A stretch of DNA of 64,000 nucleotides, taken from NCBI GenBank assembly GCA_905221605.1, contig CAJNDS010000301.1, positions 5,001 to 69,000 on the forward strand, read 5' to 3'. A program made the position numbers and the translations under genes. Below are positions 21,101 to 28,974 of this stretch, piece by piece. The notes under the pieces are model-generated. The model was not told the DNA's origin, ran no database searches, and saw nothing but the letters and a program-made list of their open reading frames with translations. The first letter of the stretch is position 1; each line of letters begins with the position of its first letter. The stretch comes from Symbiodinium natans (taxonomy: Eukaryota; Sar; Dinophyceae; Suessiales; Symbiodiniaceae).

Positions 21101-23260
21101 GCAGCGGGATCCGAACTTGCACCCCGCATCGGTCTTCCCATATATCCAACAGAAAGGACGTTCACCATCTCCGCTGTACCTTTTTCCTTTCCCTTTGCCT
21201 TTGTCACCCTCCTCTGTCTCGTCACCAGTTCCCTTTTGGGCCTTGTTTAACCTGGCCCTTTTCTTGGCGTCCGAGTCCTGCTTCACCTCTTGTTCACCAG
21301 CACTATGCAATAGCAGTTCAAACTCTGCCTGTAACATTTCAGCTAGTTTTGTCGCAGTTTCAGAGGTCGGCGAGTAGTCCACCCCCAATTTCTCCCGAAA
21401 GGATGCCACTCTGAAATGAACCGTAGGGTGTTTCGCCAGCAACGCGGATGACAAACCATCCAATCCCTTGATAAGCAAGGTAGCGTCCGGCTCAGCCGCT
21501 CTCAACTCCCTCAATCGGAAACGCCATTGCGCCCATTGACGCACTCCCTTTATGGCCTCTGAGATCGAGGTTGCTGGAGATGGTTGCACCAAGAAGTTCA
21601 ACATTGTGCTGCGCTCATTTGCTCCACCTGGTTGGTAGACCGTCAGCAATTTGTAAAATATCATCACTGACCCCAACATTCGAGTGGAAACGATCTCGGT
21701 CTTCAATCTCTCCGGGATCGCCTGTAGCAGCAAAGACACCGCTCTCTGCTCCAACAAAACATGCACAGTTTGAACCACTTTGAGCCCTTCCAGCTCAGCC
21801 TTGATGCCCAACCTTTCCAGCGGAGAAACACTCAACCATTTGGCATACGCTTGATATGCCTTTGAGTAGACGCATTGCCACCACACTCTTCCTGTATCTG
21901 TCAGTGAAGACAACATTGGTTCGATCATTGCGATCCAATCACCCAGTGCCGTCGGATTGCTTGGTGTGTAGTCTGCCAAAGTTGGAAGGCTCATCACATG
22001 CTTCCCGAGAGCCTCCGGACGTTCGGTTCCAGAACTATCACCAGTGATTGGCATACCACGTGGCACCACTGCTCCAGGAGGTAAACTGACCCTACCACCA
22101 GGCCCTTGAGGTAGTCCATGTCCTATACCGGGCGCAACAGCTGTGAGCGGAACCTTTTCTAATTCCAACTTCCCAGCGACCATTTTCCACCGATACGGAA
22201 CATCATCCACCATTGTATATCCACCCGATCCTGCTGAGTTCTCTTGCGTTGCAGTTTCCCGAGCTGAAACAAAACCGGGCTGGTTCCCCACAGGTGCGGC
22301 AGAACCATCAACACCTGATGGCACGGAAGTAATCGGAACATGTGTTAAACCAGGTGGTCCACTTGCATATCCACCACTTGCAGGACCTCCCGTGGGGTAA
22401 TTCAATGGAGGCAATCTGGAGGGTTTCTTCCCTTCAGCTACATGCATCATTGGCACTTCTTTTTCATCCTCCACTTGAACATCCCCCTTCCTGGACCCAG
22501 GCAAGGATTGAAGATCACAACCCTTTGGCAGGTCGTAGCCCTCAATAGGCAGCCATGTCCCATCAGGCAACACAGTCCAAAAACCACCCATACCATCCGT
22601 GTAGAAAACTTGTCCTGGCAGGTACTGCTTCTCTGGAGTCATTCCTAGAGGATATGCCGTGTTTGCGTCCACCACTCCAGAGCTCCGTGCCCTTGAAGCT
22701 GACCCAGATGCAGCAGAGGTATAGCTTTTTTCCTCCACCCGATGCAACCTGTTCCCCAGCTCCTTTGTCTGCACAAGCAACTCTTTCAGCGCACGCTTCA
22801 CCACCGCCATATCTTCAGATTGCTCTTCACCACTAACATCAGGAATGAGTTCTTCGTCGGCTTGCACTCCACCAATAGTACCTCGTTCCATTTGTCCCAT
22901 TAAGCCTGACGATGGTCTCTCAACAGGTGCAGGTTCCTGACCCAAAAGATCTTGCAGCGAAGGCGGTCTTCTCGTACCTTCACCACTCCTATCCCCTCCG
23001 CTCGCGGGAAGACTTGCCGGCCTTGACTGCCTAAGTCTCATTTCTTCTTGAGCCCGCTCGCTCCAGAAAGGATTTGCTGCTTGAACCGGAACCACTTCGT
23101 TTTCCACCTGAGGCGTTGGTTGTATCATTGCAACCTCCCTACCATCTGTCAGTGCTTGTACCATTTGTTGTCGATCTTCACCCCCATGACCACGATTTCC
23201 TTCGGCTTCATTGGCCGTTGGCGACAGTCCAGGCTCAGAACGACGCCGCATCATGTCCAT
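15176..23260 (-). CDS. Copia Gag-Pol polyprotein with extra methyltransferase-like and dioxygenase-like regions
   Basis: About 2,694 codons from the ATG at 23260 (GCCATGG context, next to two more ATGs); an upstream TTG frame at 23290 is ignored. Approximate residues from that ATG: disordered N-terminus 1-410; Gag-like helical region 420-650; CCCH finger C704/C714/C720/H724; CCHC knuckle C734/C737/H742/C747; aspartic-protease motif DTA at 863 and a second, DSG, at 1024; region 1215-1440 with VVHLFSGK, VVGGPPC (C1278) and MESPGDP like cytosine-C5 methyltransferase motifs I, IV and VI; integrase zinc site H1518/H1523/C1530/C1533 and catalytic D1557, D1707, E1743 (35 residues between the last two), with an acidic insert of about 100 residues after the first Asp; region 2020-2210 with LHRDSH (H2106, D2108), H2174 and R2183 spaced like 2-oxoglutarate/Fe(II) dioxygenases; coiled-coil 2290-2380; reverse transcriptase with LDISKAFL, ALYGLAESPAAW and YVDD (2574-2577). 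The frame ends at 15176, within the RT/RNase H junction. The core copia assignment is firm; the two extra enzymatic regions are motif-level inferences. Confidence 0.92.
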   Translation of the reverse strand: MDMMRRRSEPGLSPTANEAEGNRGHGGEDRQQMVQALTDGREVAMIQPTPQVENEVVPVQAANPFWSERAQEEMRLRQSRPASLPASGGDRSGEGTRRPPSLQDLLGQEPAPVERPSSGLMGQMERGTIGGVQADEELIPDVSGEEQSEDMAVVKRALKELLVQTKELGNRLHRVEEKSYTSAASGSASRARSSGVVDANTAYPLGMTPEKQYLPGQVFYTDGMGGFWTVLPDGTWLPIEGYDLPKGCDLQSLPGSRKGDVQVEDEKEVPMMHVAEGKKPSRLPPLNYPTGGPASGGYASGPPGLTHVPITSVPSGVDGSAAPVGNQPGFVSARETATQENSAGSGGYTMVDDVPYRWKMVAGKLELEKVPLTAVAPGIGHGLPQGPGGRVSLPPGAVVPRGMPITGDSSGTERPEALGKHVMSLPTLADYTPSNPTALGDWIAMIEPMLSSLTDTGRVWWQCVYSKAYQAYAKWLSVSPLERLGIKAELEGLKVVQTVHVLLEQRAVSLLLQAIPERLKTEIVSTRMLGSVMIFYKLLTVYQPGGANERSTMLNFLVQPSPATSISEAIKGVRQWAQWRFRLRELRAAEPDATLLIKGLDGLSSALLAKHPTVHFRVASFREKLGVDYSPTSETATKLAEMLQAEFELLLHSAGEQEVKQDSDAKKRARLNKAQKGTGDETEEGDKGKGKGKRYSGDGERPFCWIYGKTDAGCKFGSRCKFRHDKDSLERGRCFECGAVGHLQPQCPYKDGASSNVDSNPERSRSKGNSPKGGKGGKGAKWGNAKKAEVAEGGDETANAGLDKGSASPSSPSTANQVLVEALEVLKSMKLSSEQSASNGDPSIRMLCGSGLLQQEGRVALVDTAATHLVRTLFPWECLPDTTVIVQSALGGVTMRITEKGTLIREDNGPLIIPLWLILEFGANLTVINGMCHVGAKSSLDQLLWFEHGCLVMDYKTAEKMVLHAEGQRVSWSHSQWRNGRADCGVGSSDATLLPKQGEGRGVCVLHVARVSDTNECSGMGMLDSGASHPLRSLRPGEQLPQQKVLVSLAVGSREMCITPGGTLVTPEMVDPLVPIGKASALVGLRVQWRGGKCTASHPVLGELRVRDLNGCPCLEKEVALQIIDEMDWCSPKQALKVARMVQGCPNTDNEVAVKTSLQSAARTASANEEEFVQACWRFLRWYYGDIPENMLMELLPRGDIAALPFNRHKRRRLARAKRVVVHLFSGKQKWHFPSRDVEVLELDLTKGGDLHNSSVWKYLLHLAAEGKVVAVVGGPPCRTVSRLRGEDGGPPVLRRRCGPERLGLKSLPWPHQELAQKDGVLLLKMLFLYDVAVHSRCGTAEVINGSSVFFGMESPGDPELIGKDFSQNGKTVLSAEDLVDGSQEGLSSPTFWSWPEVKSFCERYGMYAAHFDQGALGHALVKPTTFLVSDMELWESLEQVRVVVPWSATFASTLEERIGQSSIWARWAFGLVKRIRHRLAQWLHESDAEREAMVLKKEEREGTLRRLTTEERAFRDHCLRGHIPFRRDCQICVSAAGKERRHLRRKHGDAYTLSLDLAGPYKCSKDAHQQKPRHAVIGVYQFPMLDPNVGRPPEKEEDADEVEDHVADEGAGVGEWLGDAVANFEEEGSAPVEPAPVLEAEVLKIQASEKSWKELKDHLTQPVRMINFVMVEPIVDKQQTTVLSAVQRMMVRLQRHGYPVLRIHSDRAGEFVNARFRSFCETRLIYRTTGDPGVPQTNGRAEACVGLFKRGVRSLLKEARLGPAYWALAARHWSMLRWQKAERELGLNPKALLPFGAQIQVKRRPWELLGPDGTKKGRQWVDRTQPALLLGPCDDLPGGYWVEAQGTAKDPDELVLFPCTTIFSNIKEPPELELEGVVEEQEPSPPEHRLKGKKPALRFADEEGPPLPPPRDPPVRHRLMEKSPASSLRGHVGSLRLLRKRGESPPLEIFEDDMQGLGELEENADVEDNVPGDEYWPTCCSPHENAYLVCKSETAGDGTQLEKEEQKAKSMYERSMYDYVDCEELLEGIVYPKRVNRRGGINNWCASTRALVLGHYTHGGVCGITKETHRRPWLCRYLASFVRHHNPEAKFSALQISCNAPVSLHRDSHNEKHCCNYVCGFGDYKDGQLWVEDEKVLEEGAEVVEQSYGKKVLPGKLVDIHWNFMSFFPRKLHGPMPWKGNRVSLTGYTPVFMERLSYKDRCYLLQCKFPLPEPQAEEGEKRKWLKMTLKETSLDDLAEEVDYAVFEAHQWALEEHLSIRRLIAEQECCILDEFHGSANESNEEKGSETREWLVKAKRAEEQLSKFLVKAAQVQQMVQENTALEAAEEVEFLQTKTIPTQEAMQELEKWRESLSDEVTSLVKELEVVEPTTQEKLDKLAEEPNAPVIEYVPSLVVFTRKQGTGRRRARICACGNFISSTAATEYEGPRSLSRHSLYAPGLDSTTFRCQVRHAAYMVWIIAGLDISKAFLTAPMNRAQREGRLVVVQPPRAAVKLGLCTKEERWIVRKALYGLAESPAAWVEWRDQRLQGMSWVSKDGQAMSFQRSNADPSLFLIMAQEKPEGASKLVGTMGLYVDDFLMAGTMTVLREALEQIRKEWKTSEPEFCGPGCGDGFLKFLGVQIWYRNGSFFLNQEDFVRDLLNRRGYQIDETGKGSNLPMVKETPGEEEEVDIPSLRAAQGAVGGVPLGGNQNSP
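15210..15214 (-). other. Frame break in a G5 run at the RT/RNase H junction
   Basis: The main frame runs on from AAQGAVGG into unrelated residues and stops 12 codons later. Reading with one fewer G joins it to the RNase H frame with the usual copia transition (GE.LW.A.KTRPDL). The site is a run of five identical bases, so an assembly or base-call error, a true inactivating indel, or a slippage site are all possible. Confidence 0.8.
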
Positions 23261-23310
23261 GGCGTTAAACAAACGAAAAATCTTTACCAATTCCGCAGGA
23301 AGCCTAATTT

Positions 23311-23322
23311 GGGCTCATAACC
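23311..23322 (-). other. Primer-binding site complementary to initiator tRNA-Met anticodon region
   Basis: Directly after the 5' LTR the minus strand reads GGTTATGAGCCC. Its complement GGGCTCATAACC matches the anticodon stem-loop of eukaryotic initiator tRNA-Met (GGGCCCATAACC in many species, CAU anticodon inside), not the tRNA 3' end. Drosophila copia is known to prime with a 5' half of this same tRNA. Confidence 0.7.
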
Positions 23323-23543
23323 TACGGGGGGCAACCGAAGGAGGACAGGGAACAAAACAGTCAGCCCCAACAGAAGCCCTTGATTCCCCTGGAACAACCG
23401 AAGACAAAACCCAAAGCACAACCAAACACACCTTTTCCGTAGGGTGCATTGCCCACGTTTCTTGAGCCAAAAATATCCGGGTTCATTGACCCCTTCAACT
23501 CCCATCACCAACTCTTTTCTACAATACCAGTTGCAGCTCCGCA
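23323..23543 (-). repeat. 5' LTR of copia element
   Basis: 221 bp; minus strand starts TGCGGAGCTGC and ends CCCCCCGTA. It should hold promoter and polyadenylation signals. TTTTGGCTCAAG at 23472-23461 matches the 3' 12 nt of the dinoflagellate spliced leader. Confidence 0.95.
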
Positions 23544-23577
23544 TAGGGTTTAGGGTTTAGGGTTTAGGGTTTAGGGT
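23544..23577 (+). repeat. Telomeric array right of copia, with right target duplication
   Basis: Starts TAGGG (23544-23548, target duplication) and continues as TTTAGGG units, the other half of the interrupted array. Confidence 0.8.
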
Positions 23578-23703
23578 GTACGGCTTGGGTGTACTGGGTA
23601 GGCCCTTGGAGTATTGAGAATTTGTCTCCTTCTTCGGTTGAGGAGGATCCTAGCGGGGGATGTTTTTTCTCGGAGGCTTTAAAGGGCTCTTGTAGGGTTG
23701 TCT

Positions 23704-23812
23704 CGGACCCAGAGTAGGCCCTTATCCCCTTTTTAGGGTTTAGGTTGCCTCACAAACCATTATAAACCCCTTTAGGGCACTCTTTTTTCCTAGGTTAATT
23801 TACTCTTGGGCT
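23704..23812. mobile_element. Introner-like element, family D, copy 1
   Basis: Starts CTCGGACCCAGAGTAGGCCC and ends TTACTCTTGGGCTCG with the family core (ccctttagggcac.cttttt.cctaggtta). Better-preserved copy at 31737-31849. Confidence 0.7.
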
Positions 23813-25847
23813 CGTTAAGGTGTTAGATGAGGACCAGAGTCAAAAAGGGCCTAGGGTTTCGCGCTTCGGGTGGTTGAGGGTTTAGGGTGAAAGGTTTAGG
23901 GTTTAGGCTAGAGAGTTTACGGATGTTGGGACTTTTGGCAGGGCTCATGAGGGTTAGAGTTAGAGGTCTGTGGCTCTACATGTGTGCCATGGGGGTTGGG
24001 TCGACCACACATATAAGAGGTGGGGTTACATAACTTCAACTTTTTGTGCGGTGAATGTATATGTGGGCCTGGCAAAGATTGGTGAGAGTATATCAGTATT
24101 TCTGATATATGGCCGGGGAGACTGGTACTCGAGACTCACATCAGACACCACTAACACCGGCCCTGGGTGCACAGCTCCATAAACGAAGGCTTCCACTGTC
24201 CAGTACTTTTAAGGATGTCTTTGTGGCAAAACCCACGGCCCCTCGATGCTCGATATGAGGTTTCTAGGGTGTTCGGCTTTGTCTGGAGTTCCGGGTGGTT
24301 CAGACAACCCCCAATGCAGCATGAGTGCTGGTTGTAGAAGATACGGGGTGACAAGTGCTGATGAAGCCTACAAACCAAAAAGCCTTGCAATGTGGATAGT
24401 GTTGAGCTCGTTGAAGCAAAAGAAATCTTCCAGGTCTCTAACAACACAACTCTAGTATGTTCAGTTTGGGGCGGGTGTATGATACCATCTGGTCAGTTTA
24501 CAAAATGATGGTCCTTGTGCTAGCCGTTTAAATGCGGTCCCCTCAAAGCAGGGGGACCCCCCCCCCCCAAAAAAAAAAAAAAAACACACACAAGGAACAT
24601 AATTGAGAGAACTGACCATCTGTTCGGTATGGGACCTCAAAAGAGAACACGAACCCAGAGAGCCCAGTACCCCTCCCCCCCCCCATTTGAGGAATACCTT
24701 CATTCTTGTAGGGGTTTTTGAGATGACTTAAGGCATACGCGTTGGTTCTCAAGGACTATACACCTTAATTCATGTAGGGATCCTGAAGATCATTCTCAAG
24801 TGTCTTTTCCTTACAGTTCATCTTCTTTTGGGCTGTTTGGGGGAACTCAGGCTCGGGACCTTTGGAACTACTACAGGAGCTACGTCGTTGTGGCCTACAA
24901 AACCTGAAGCACCTCGTAAGAATTTTCTTTGGGGTTGATTCGGAAATGATCCGCTTTTTTCAATCGGAACTGGCCCCCCCTAAACCTGGTACAAAGCCTA
25001 GGGGTACCCCTTCTAGACCCCGAGTAGAATAGAATCCCCTTAAAGGGACCCCCCCTGGTTTTGGAAACCCCCTTATCGTCCCTACATAACCTAAGCCCTA
25101 AACCGTACCCATCATCGAAGACTGACTTTTAGGGGGAAATGGCCAAGTTCATAGATCGTAGTACTTCCCACAGTAGGGAGCCCACCCCCCCTAGTTTCGT
25201 AGAACCCTCAGTTAAGCTACAACCCCAAAAAGGGGCAAACCCTAGATTCGGAAGCATCGCTTTTGGGGGGCTTTGGAGAGCCCTAACGCAGTGGCCTTGC
25301 TTGAAGTAAAATGGGTATGTAGCATTTCGGGTGGTGTCTATTTGGGGTATGGAAAGTTAGGGGGATTAAGCGCGCCAGCCTAGGGAAAGCGGAACAACAC
25401 TGCAGCGCCTGGTCAAAACCGGACAAGATGGACAAATCGGGAGATGCCCGAAGGGCTGATACACCTTAATTACGTACTTTGGGCGGCAGCTTGCATGGCT
25501 TGCAGTTTGCTTGCTGATCAGGGCTGAGCTTGGGCGCGGCGCGCGATGCATAAGGTGAATGCTTCAACAGCATGAGCCCCCCTAAGCCCACGCGAACCGC
25601 CCCTCCCCCTTGAATCAAGTCCGCTGCAGCAGCAGCAGCAGCAGCCGCCGCTTCCCTACAACCCTGGCGCGCAAGGTTGCCTGGGCTGAGGGCTGACTGC
25701 TTCTAAAAGAGATTGGTCTGTAGAGTCGCGATAGGAAGACGAAGTCGAACCCCAATCCGGGTGCGGCAGGCGATGCTTTGGGCGTTGCCCTTCCAGCTCC
25801 TAGCGGGGATGGCCGTTTCCGAGGCTTGCGTCCCACTCGAGACCCTA
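23813..25847. other. Repeat-rich stretch without supported exons
   Basis: Contains decayed telomeric units (23878-23900), a family F element, poly-C and poly-A runs near 24558-24585 and 24668-24683, and non-coding sequence. Short open frames at 23970 and 24246 have no motif. A CAG-type triplet run lies at 25623-25650. Confidence 0.45.
24466..24620. mobile_element. Introner-like element, family F, copy 1
   Basis: Inverted ends: ctggtcagtt.acaaaatgatggtcc on the left, gagagaactgaccatc on the right. Related stretches at 47690-47910, 49518-49632 and 53868-53960 share the tgatggtccctttttgg core. Confidence 0.55.
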
Positions 25848-25991
25848 CTTGGAGGGTCATGGTACTTTCAACCCCAACAATAACTGTACTCATCACCCAG
25901 TTATAGCCATGTTGGGGCACTTAAGGCGCTTACAAGTGAGTTATGTAGGTACAGTTATCATTGGTGAACAAGTACCATCTTGGTCGTCAAG
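25848..25991. mobile_element. Introner-like element, family B, copy 1
   Basis: Left end CTTGGAGGGTCATGGTAC preceded by TA; the right part (acagttatcattggtgaacaagtaccat) is the inverted copy. The right terminus is decayed. Confidence 0.7.
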
Positions 25992-26214
25992 GAACCCTAA
26001 ACCTTTTTGTTACAGTGGGGGTAACGTTTTGCATGTTTAAGGGTACTTAACCTTAGTAAGGAATAGAATTTTAGGACTCTAAAACTATCCCAACCATGAA
26101 CCCGAAACCATGAACCCACGAAAGCCTTGTTGGAAAGTTTCCGAAAATAGGGGGTACCATTTTTTGAGGTTCCTATGCAAAAGGATTAGAGCATGAAGAA
26201 CCTTATAGGGCCCC

Positions 26215-26252
26215 TGAACCCTAAACCCTAAACCCTAAACCCTAAACCCTAA
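26215..26252 (-). repeat. Interstitial telomeric array (CCCTAAA)
   Basis: Five units. Confidence 0.85.
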
Positions 26253-26385
26253 GCTCAAAAAAACCCTGGAAACCGCATGGGCCAGAAGCACGTCTTTGCG
26301 GGGTTACGATAGTAAGGTTTCTTGCATTTGGGGGCCTTTTCGGGGGTTCCCGGTTTTGGGAAACAATAATATCTTCCCACCGCAG

Positions 26386-26475
26386 GTGCGGGCCAACCAC
26401 ATCGCCTACCACGCCGGCATTGGCAGCTGCGAGAGCCATGCTCCGGATTTCATCTCGTGGAAACGATTTGGGGTG
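26386..26475 (+). CDS. PPR-like exon
   Basis: After CCCACCGCAG the frame reads VRANHIAYHAGIGSCESHAP, resembling a PPR first helix (.YNA.ISACEK..). It is flanked by telomeric arrays. It may belong to the PPR gene split by the copia element, on the same strand. Confidence 0.45.
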
Positions 26476-26485
26476 TAGCCTTTGG

Positions 26486-26615
26486 GCCCCTAAACCCTAA
26501 ACGCTAAACCCCAAACCCCAAACCCCAAACCCCAAACCCCAAACCCCAAACCCCAAACCCTAAACCCTAAACCCTCAACCCTCAACCCTAAACCCTAAAC
26601 CCTAAACCCTAAACC
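26486..26615 (-). repeat. Telomeric array with an internal block of CCCCAAA variant
   Basis: A run of eight CCCCAAA units (26513-26565) is embedded between ordinary CCCTAAA units, so the variant has spread locally. Confidence 0.9.
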
Positions 26616-26639
26616 CAAGATAAGGCCTGCTGTGCACAT

Positions 26640-26740
26640 GTTCCGGGGATGGGGGGGGGGCAAAGTGGGGGGGAAGGGGCGAGGGGGATGGGGTCGGGGG
26701 GGGGAGGGGGGGGTGGGGGCGGCGGGTAGGCTTCAGCAAT
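26640..26740. repeat. G-rich low-complexity tract
   Basis: Successive G runs of 4-10 bases broken by single A, T or C; potential quadruplex former beside telomeric arrays. Confidence 0.7.
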
Positions 26741-26761
26741 CCCAGGTTGGGGGCCAAAAAT

Positions 26762-26838
26762 GGGTTTAGGGTTTAGGGTTTAGGGTCTAGGGTCTAGGGT
26801 TTAGGGTTTAGGGTTTAGGTTTTAGGGTCTAGGGTTTA
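26762..26838 (+). repeat. Interstitial telomeric array (TTTAGGG and TCTAGGG)
   Basis: About ten units, four of the TCTAGGG variant. Confidence 0.9.
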
Positions 26839-27205
26839 GGTTGAAGCTGCGAAAAGAATTTCCTACTTGCTGTCAGTACCTGTACACGTGCCTATGAGGG
26901 TATTTTTCCGTTGTTTTTTTTTGGGGGGGGGGGAGACATGCCGAGGTTTCTGGGGCTTAGGGTTTAAATTTAGGATTTAGGGTTTAGGGTCTTGGGTTTG
27001 GGAATTACGAGGCTGCTCTGGAGTTCAGGAACAACGCGCGCCATGCAAGCGATTGAGACTCCACGTATTCGTGCACTCGCTGAAGGTAGAGCTGGCTTTT
27101 TAGGCCAGGAGGTGCGTTGTAGAAGTGGTCTCGTGTGGAATCTGGGTTTAGGGTTTAGCTTACATCATTCATTATTGTATGGGATTGTTCTACGTGTTTT
27201 TTCAT

Positions 27206-27900
27206 AAACCCTAAACCCTAAACCCTAAACCCTAAACCCATTGGCATTTTCTTTTGCCGAAAGGAAAGCCGGCCGGTGGGCAGAGGTGCTGCAGCTGGAG
27301 GCGCATGCGGGGGCTTGGCGAAGAGGGCAAGGCGGTTTAGGGTTTAGGGTTTAGGGTTTAGGGTCTTGAGTGTTGGGTTTTGGGGGGCTTGTAGGATCAA
27401 GGGGGTTTAGGGCAAAGGTTTCACGGGAGGCTTCAGCGCATCTTCCTTGAGTCGTAGGAATCAGGAGTCGAAAAGATCATGTCCTACCGAACCCTAAACC
27501 CTAAACCCTAGACCCTAGACCCTAGACCCTGAACCCTAAACCCTAAACCCTAAACCCTACACCCTGGTTTTGGGCCAGTTGTGGGAATGTCCGGGTCCGG
27601 ACTCGGGCAGCCCTTGCAAGGCCTGAAGCCTTTCCAGTCAGTGCCCTCAGCTAGGCAGGTCCTAAACCCTAAACTCTAAACCCTAAGCCCTAAACCCTAA
27701 ACCCTGAACCCTAAACCCTAAACACTAAACCCTGAACCCTAAACCCAACCTGCTTCATTGTGAGAGGCGAACCCCAACCCGATCTGTCCCACCCGGCTCC
27801 CTGCAAGGCTCAAAGAGATCATCGGACATGGGGGGTTGATAGACCCAAACAAAGGGTTCAGGGTTTAGGGTTTAGGGTTTAGGGTTTAGGGTAGCTAAAG
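27206..27900. repeat. Cluster of short telomeric arrays in both orientations
   Basis: Arrays at about 27206-27238 (C-strand), 27331-27364 (G-strand), 27489-27566 (C), 27661-27745 (C) and 27855-27891 (G), separated by 70-120 bp of unique sequence. The spacing is what short exons between repeat-filled introns would give. Confidence 0.85.
27243..27331 (+). CDS. PPR-like exon
   Basis: Frame reads AFSFAERKAGRWAEVLQLEA, then HAGAWR. ERKAGRWAEVLQL is a good PPR second-helix pattern. Bounded on both sides by telomeric arrays (27206-27238 and 27331-27364). Confidence 0.5.
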
Positions 27901-28083
27901 GCTCCTATGTAGTGCCTTTTTGGTGTGGAACAACTGGAATCCCCTACAGCTAGGCCTCAAAAGGGACTACATTGCAGCCTTCCGGCATTGGACTGTGAAG
28001 GTTTCGGGTTTCGGGTCACAGGGTTGTTAGGAGCGCTTCGATTGGTACAGCCTTGTGATTAGAACAAGGCCGGCACGCCATCA

Positions 28084-28454
28084 TGGGCGACGCCTTTGGG
28101 CAGCAGTGCCTCCTGCTAGCCTGGGCTCACATCGAAGCGGCTGCGTGCGAAGAGGGCGCTGCTGGCAACCTCTGCTGGGAGCGGAATGAGATCACCCATG
28201 CCATGGAAAAGGCTGGCTTCTCCTTCGAGCAGTTCTCCAGGAAGCCTGACCATTTTCCTTGCTTCTGCCAGGAGTGCTTGGGATTGATTTGGAATGAGAT
28301 GAGCCCGCACCCCTCCAACAAAATAGAAACCCACTGGCTTTTCTATTCTTACGGTTTAAATTCTTATTCTTATGATTATGATTATGATCATTACTATCTT
28401 TCTTCTTACTCTGATGATCATGATCATGATATTGACTATTATTGTTATGGTTGA
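28084..28454 (+). CDS. Possible first exon, unknown protein
   Basis: ATG at 28083/84 in good context (catcATGGG) opens MGDAFGQQCLLLAWAHIEAA and runs coding-like through about 28330 (FSRKPDHFPCFCQECLGLIW). After that the frame enters a TTCTTATGAT-type microsatellite and is no longer credible. Four closely spaced Cys residues (FPCFCQEC) are notable. No family is recognised. Confidence 0.45.
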
Positions 28455-28603
28455 TATTTTTTGTTTTTGAAATGGTTGCAAAAGGGCCTTCAAAATACTG
28501 TAAGCCCCAGGTACGCAGAACTGAGGAGCTCCAATCCTACAGCCATGGATGTCGACACAGCTGCCGGGCCTCATGCTTGGGAACTTAACTTGGGGGCTTC
28601 AAG

Positions 28604-28733
28604 ACTGGGACAGAGTAGGCCCTTTAGGGTTTAGGGTTTAGGGTTTAGGGTTTAGGGTTTAGGGGTTGTTGCCGTATGAGCCCCTTCAAGCCAAAAAGGG
28701 CACCCTTGTTGTTGCTAGGTTACTCCTGGGTCT
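28604..28733. mobile_element. Introner-like element, family D, copy 2, with telomeric insert
   Basis: Left CTGGGACAGAGTAGGCCC, right GGTTACTCCTGGGTCTAG. A six-unit TTTAGGG array (28623-28663) lies inside the element. Confidence 0.75.
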
Positions 28734-28974
28734 AGAAAAGCTATTCCTTGAATGATAGTCGGTTCCCTTACTGTGGCATTCGGTTCGGAGAAAAACTGAA
28801 GCGGGTTCCTTTTACAGAAAGGGCTTATTCCCCTGGCTCTTAGTAGGGAAGGGAAAGCGGGCCCATATATACCCTTTAAAGGGTGATGTCGGGCCGACTT
28901 CCTTCTGGCCCGACCTAGACTGGTGGCTCCTTGACTCTAAAATCCTTTTCCCCAATTCAGACCCAGCCAGCTAT

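Larger units (their letters stand above)
13632..23543 (-). mobile_element. Ty1/copia-type LTR retrotransposon, 9.9 kb, nearly intact
   Basis: Two 221-bp LTRs (13632-13852 and 23323-23543) differ at a single base, implying very recent insertion. Read on the minus strand, the LTR begins TGCGGAGC and ends CCCCCCGTA (TG...TA). The order is 5' LTR, primer-binding site, Gag, protease, methyltransferase-like region, integrase, dioxygenase-like region, reverse transcriptase, RNase H, membrane tail, polypurine tract, 3' LTR. Integrase before reverse transcriptase marks the copia superfamily. At 9.9 kb it is about twice the usual copia length. A single frame break lies at the RT/RNase H junction. The target duplication is TAGGG inside a telomeric array. 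Confidence 0.95.

Noticed and set aside
15161-23320. Many plus-strand open frames of 60-190 codons over the copia region
   Set aside because: They are antisense shadows of the long minus-strand polyprotein and carry no motifs.
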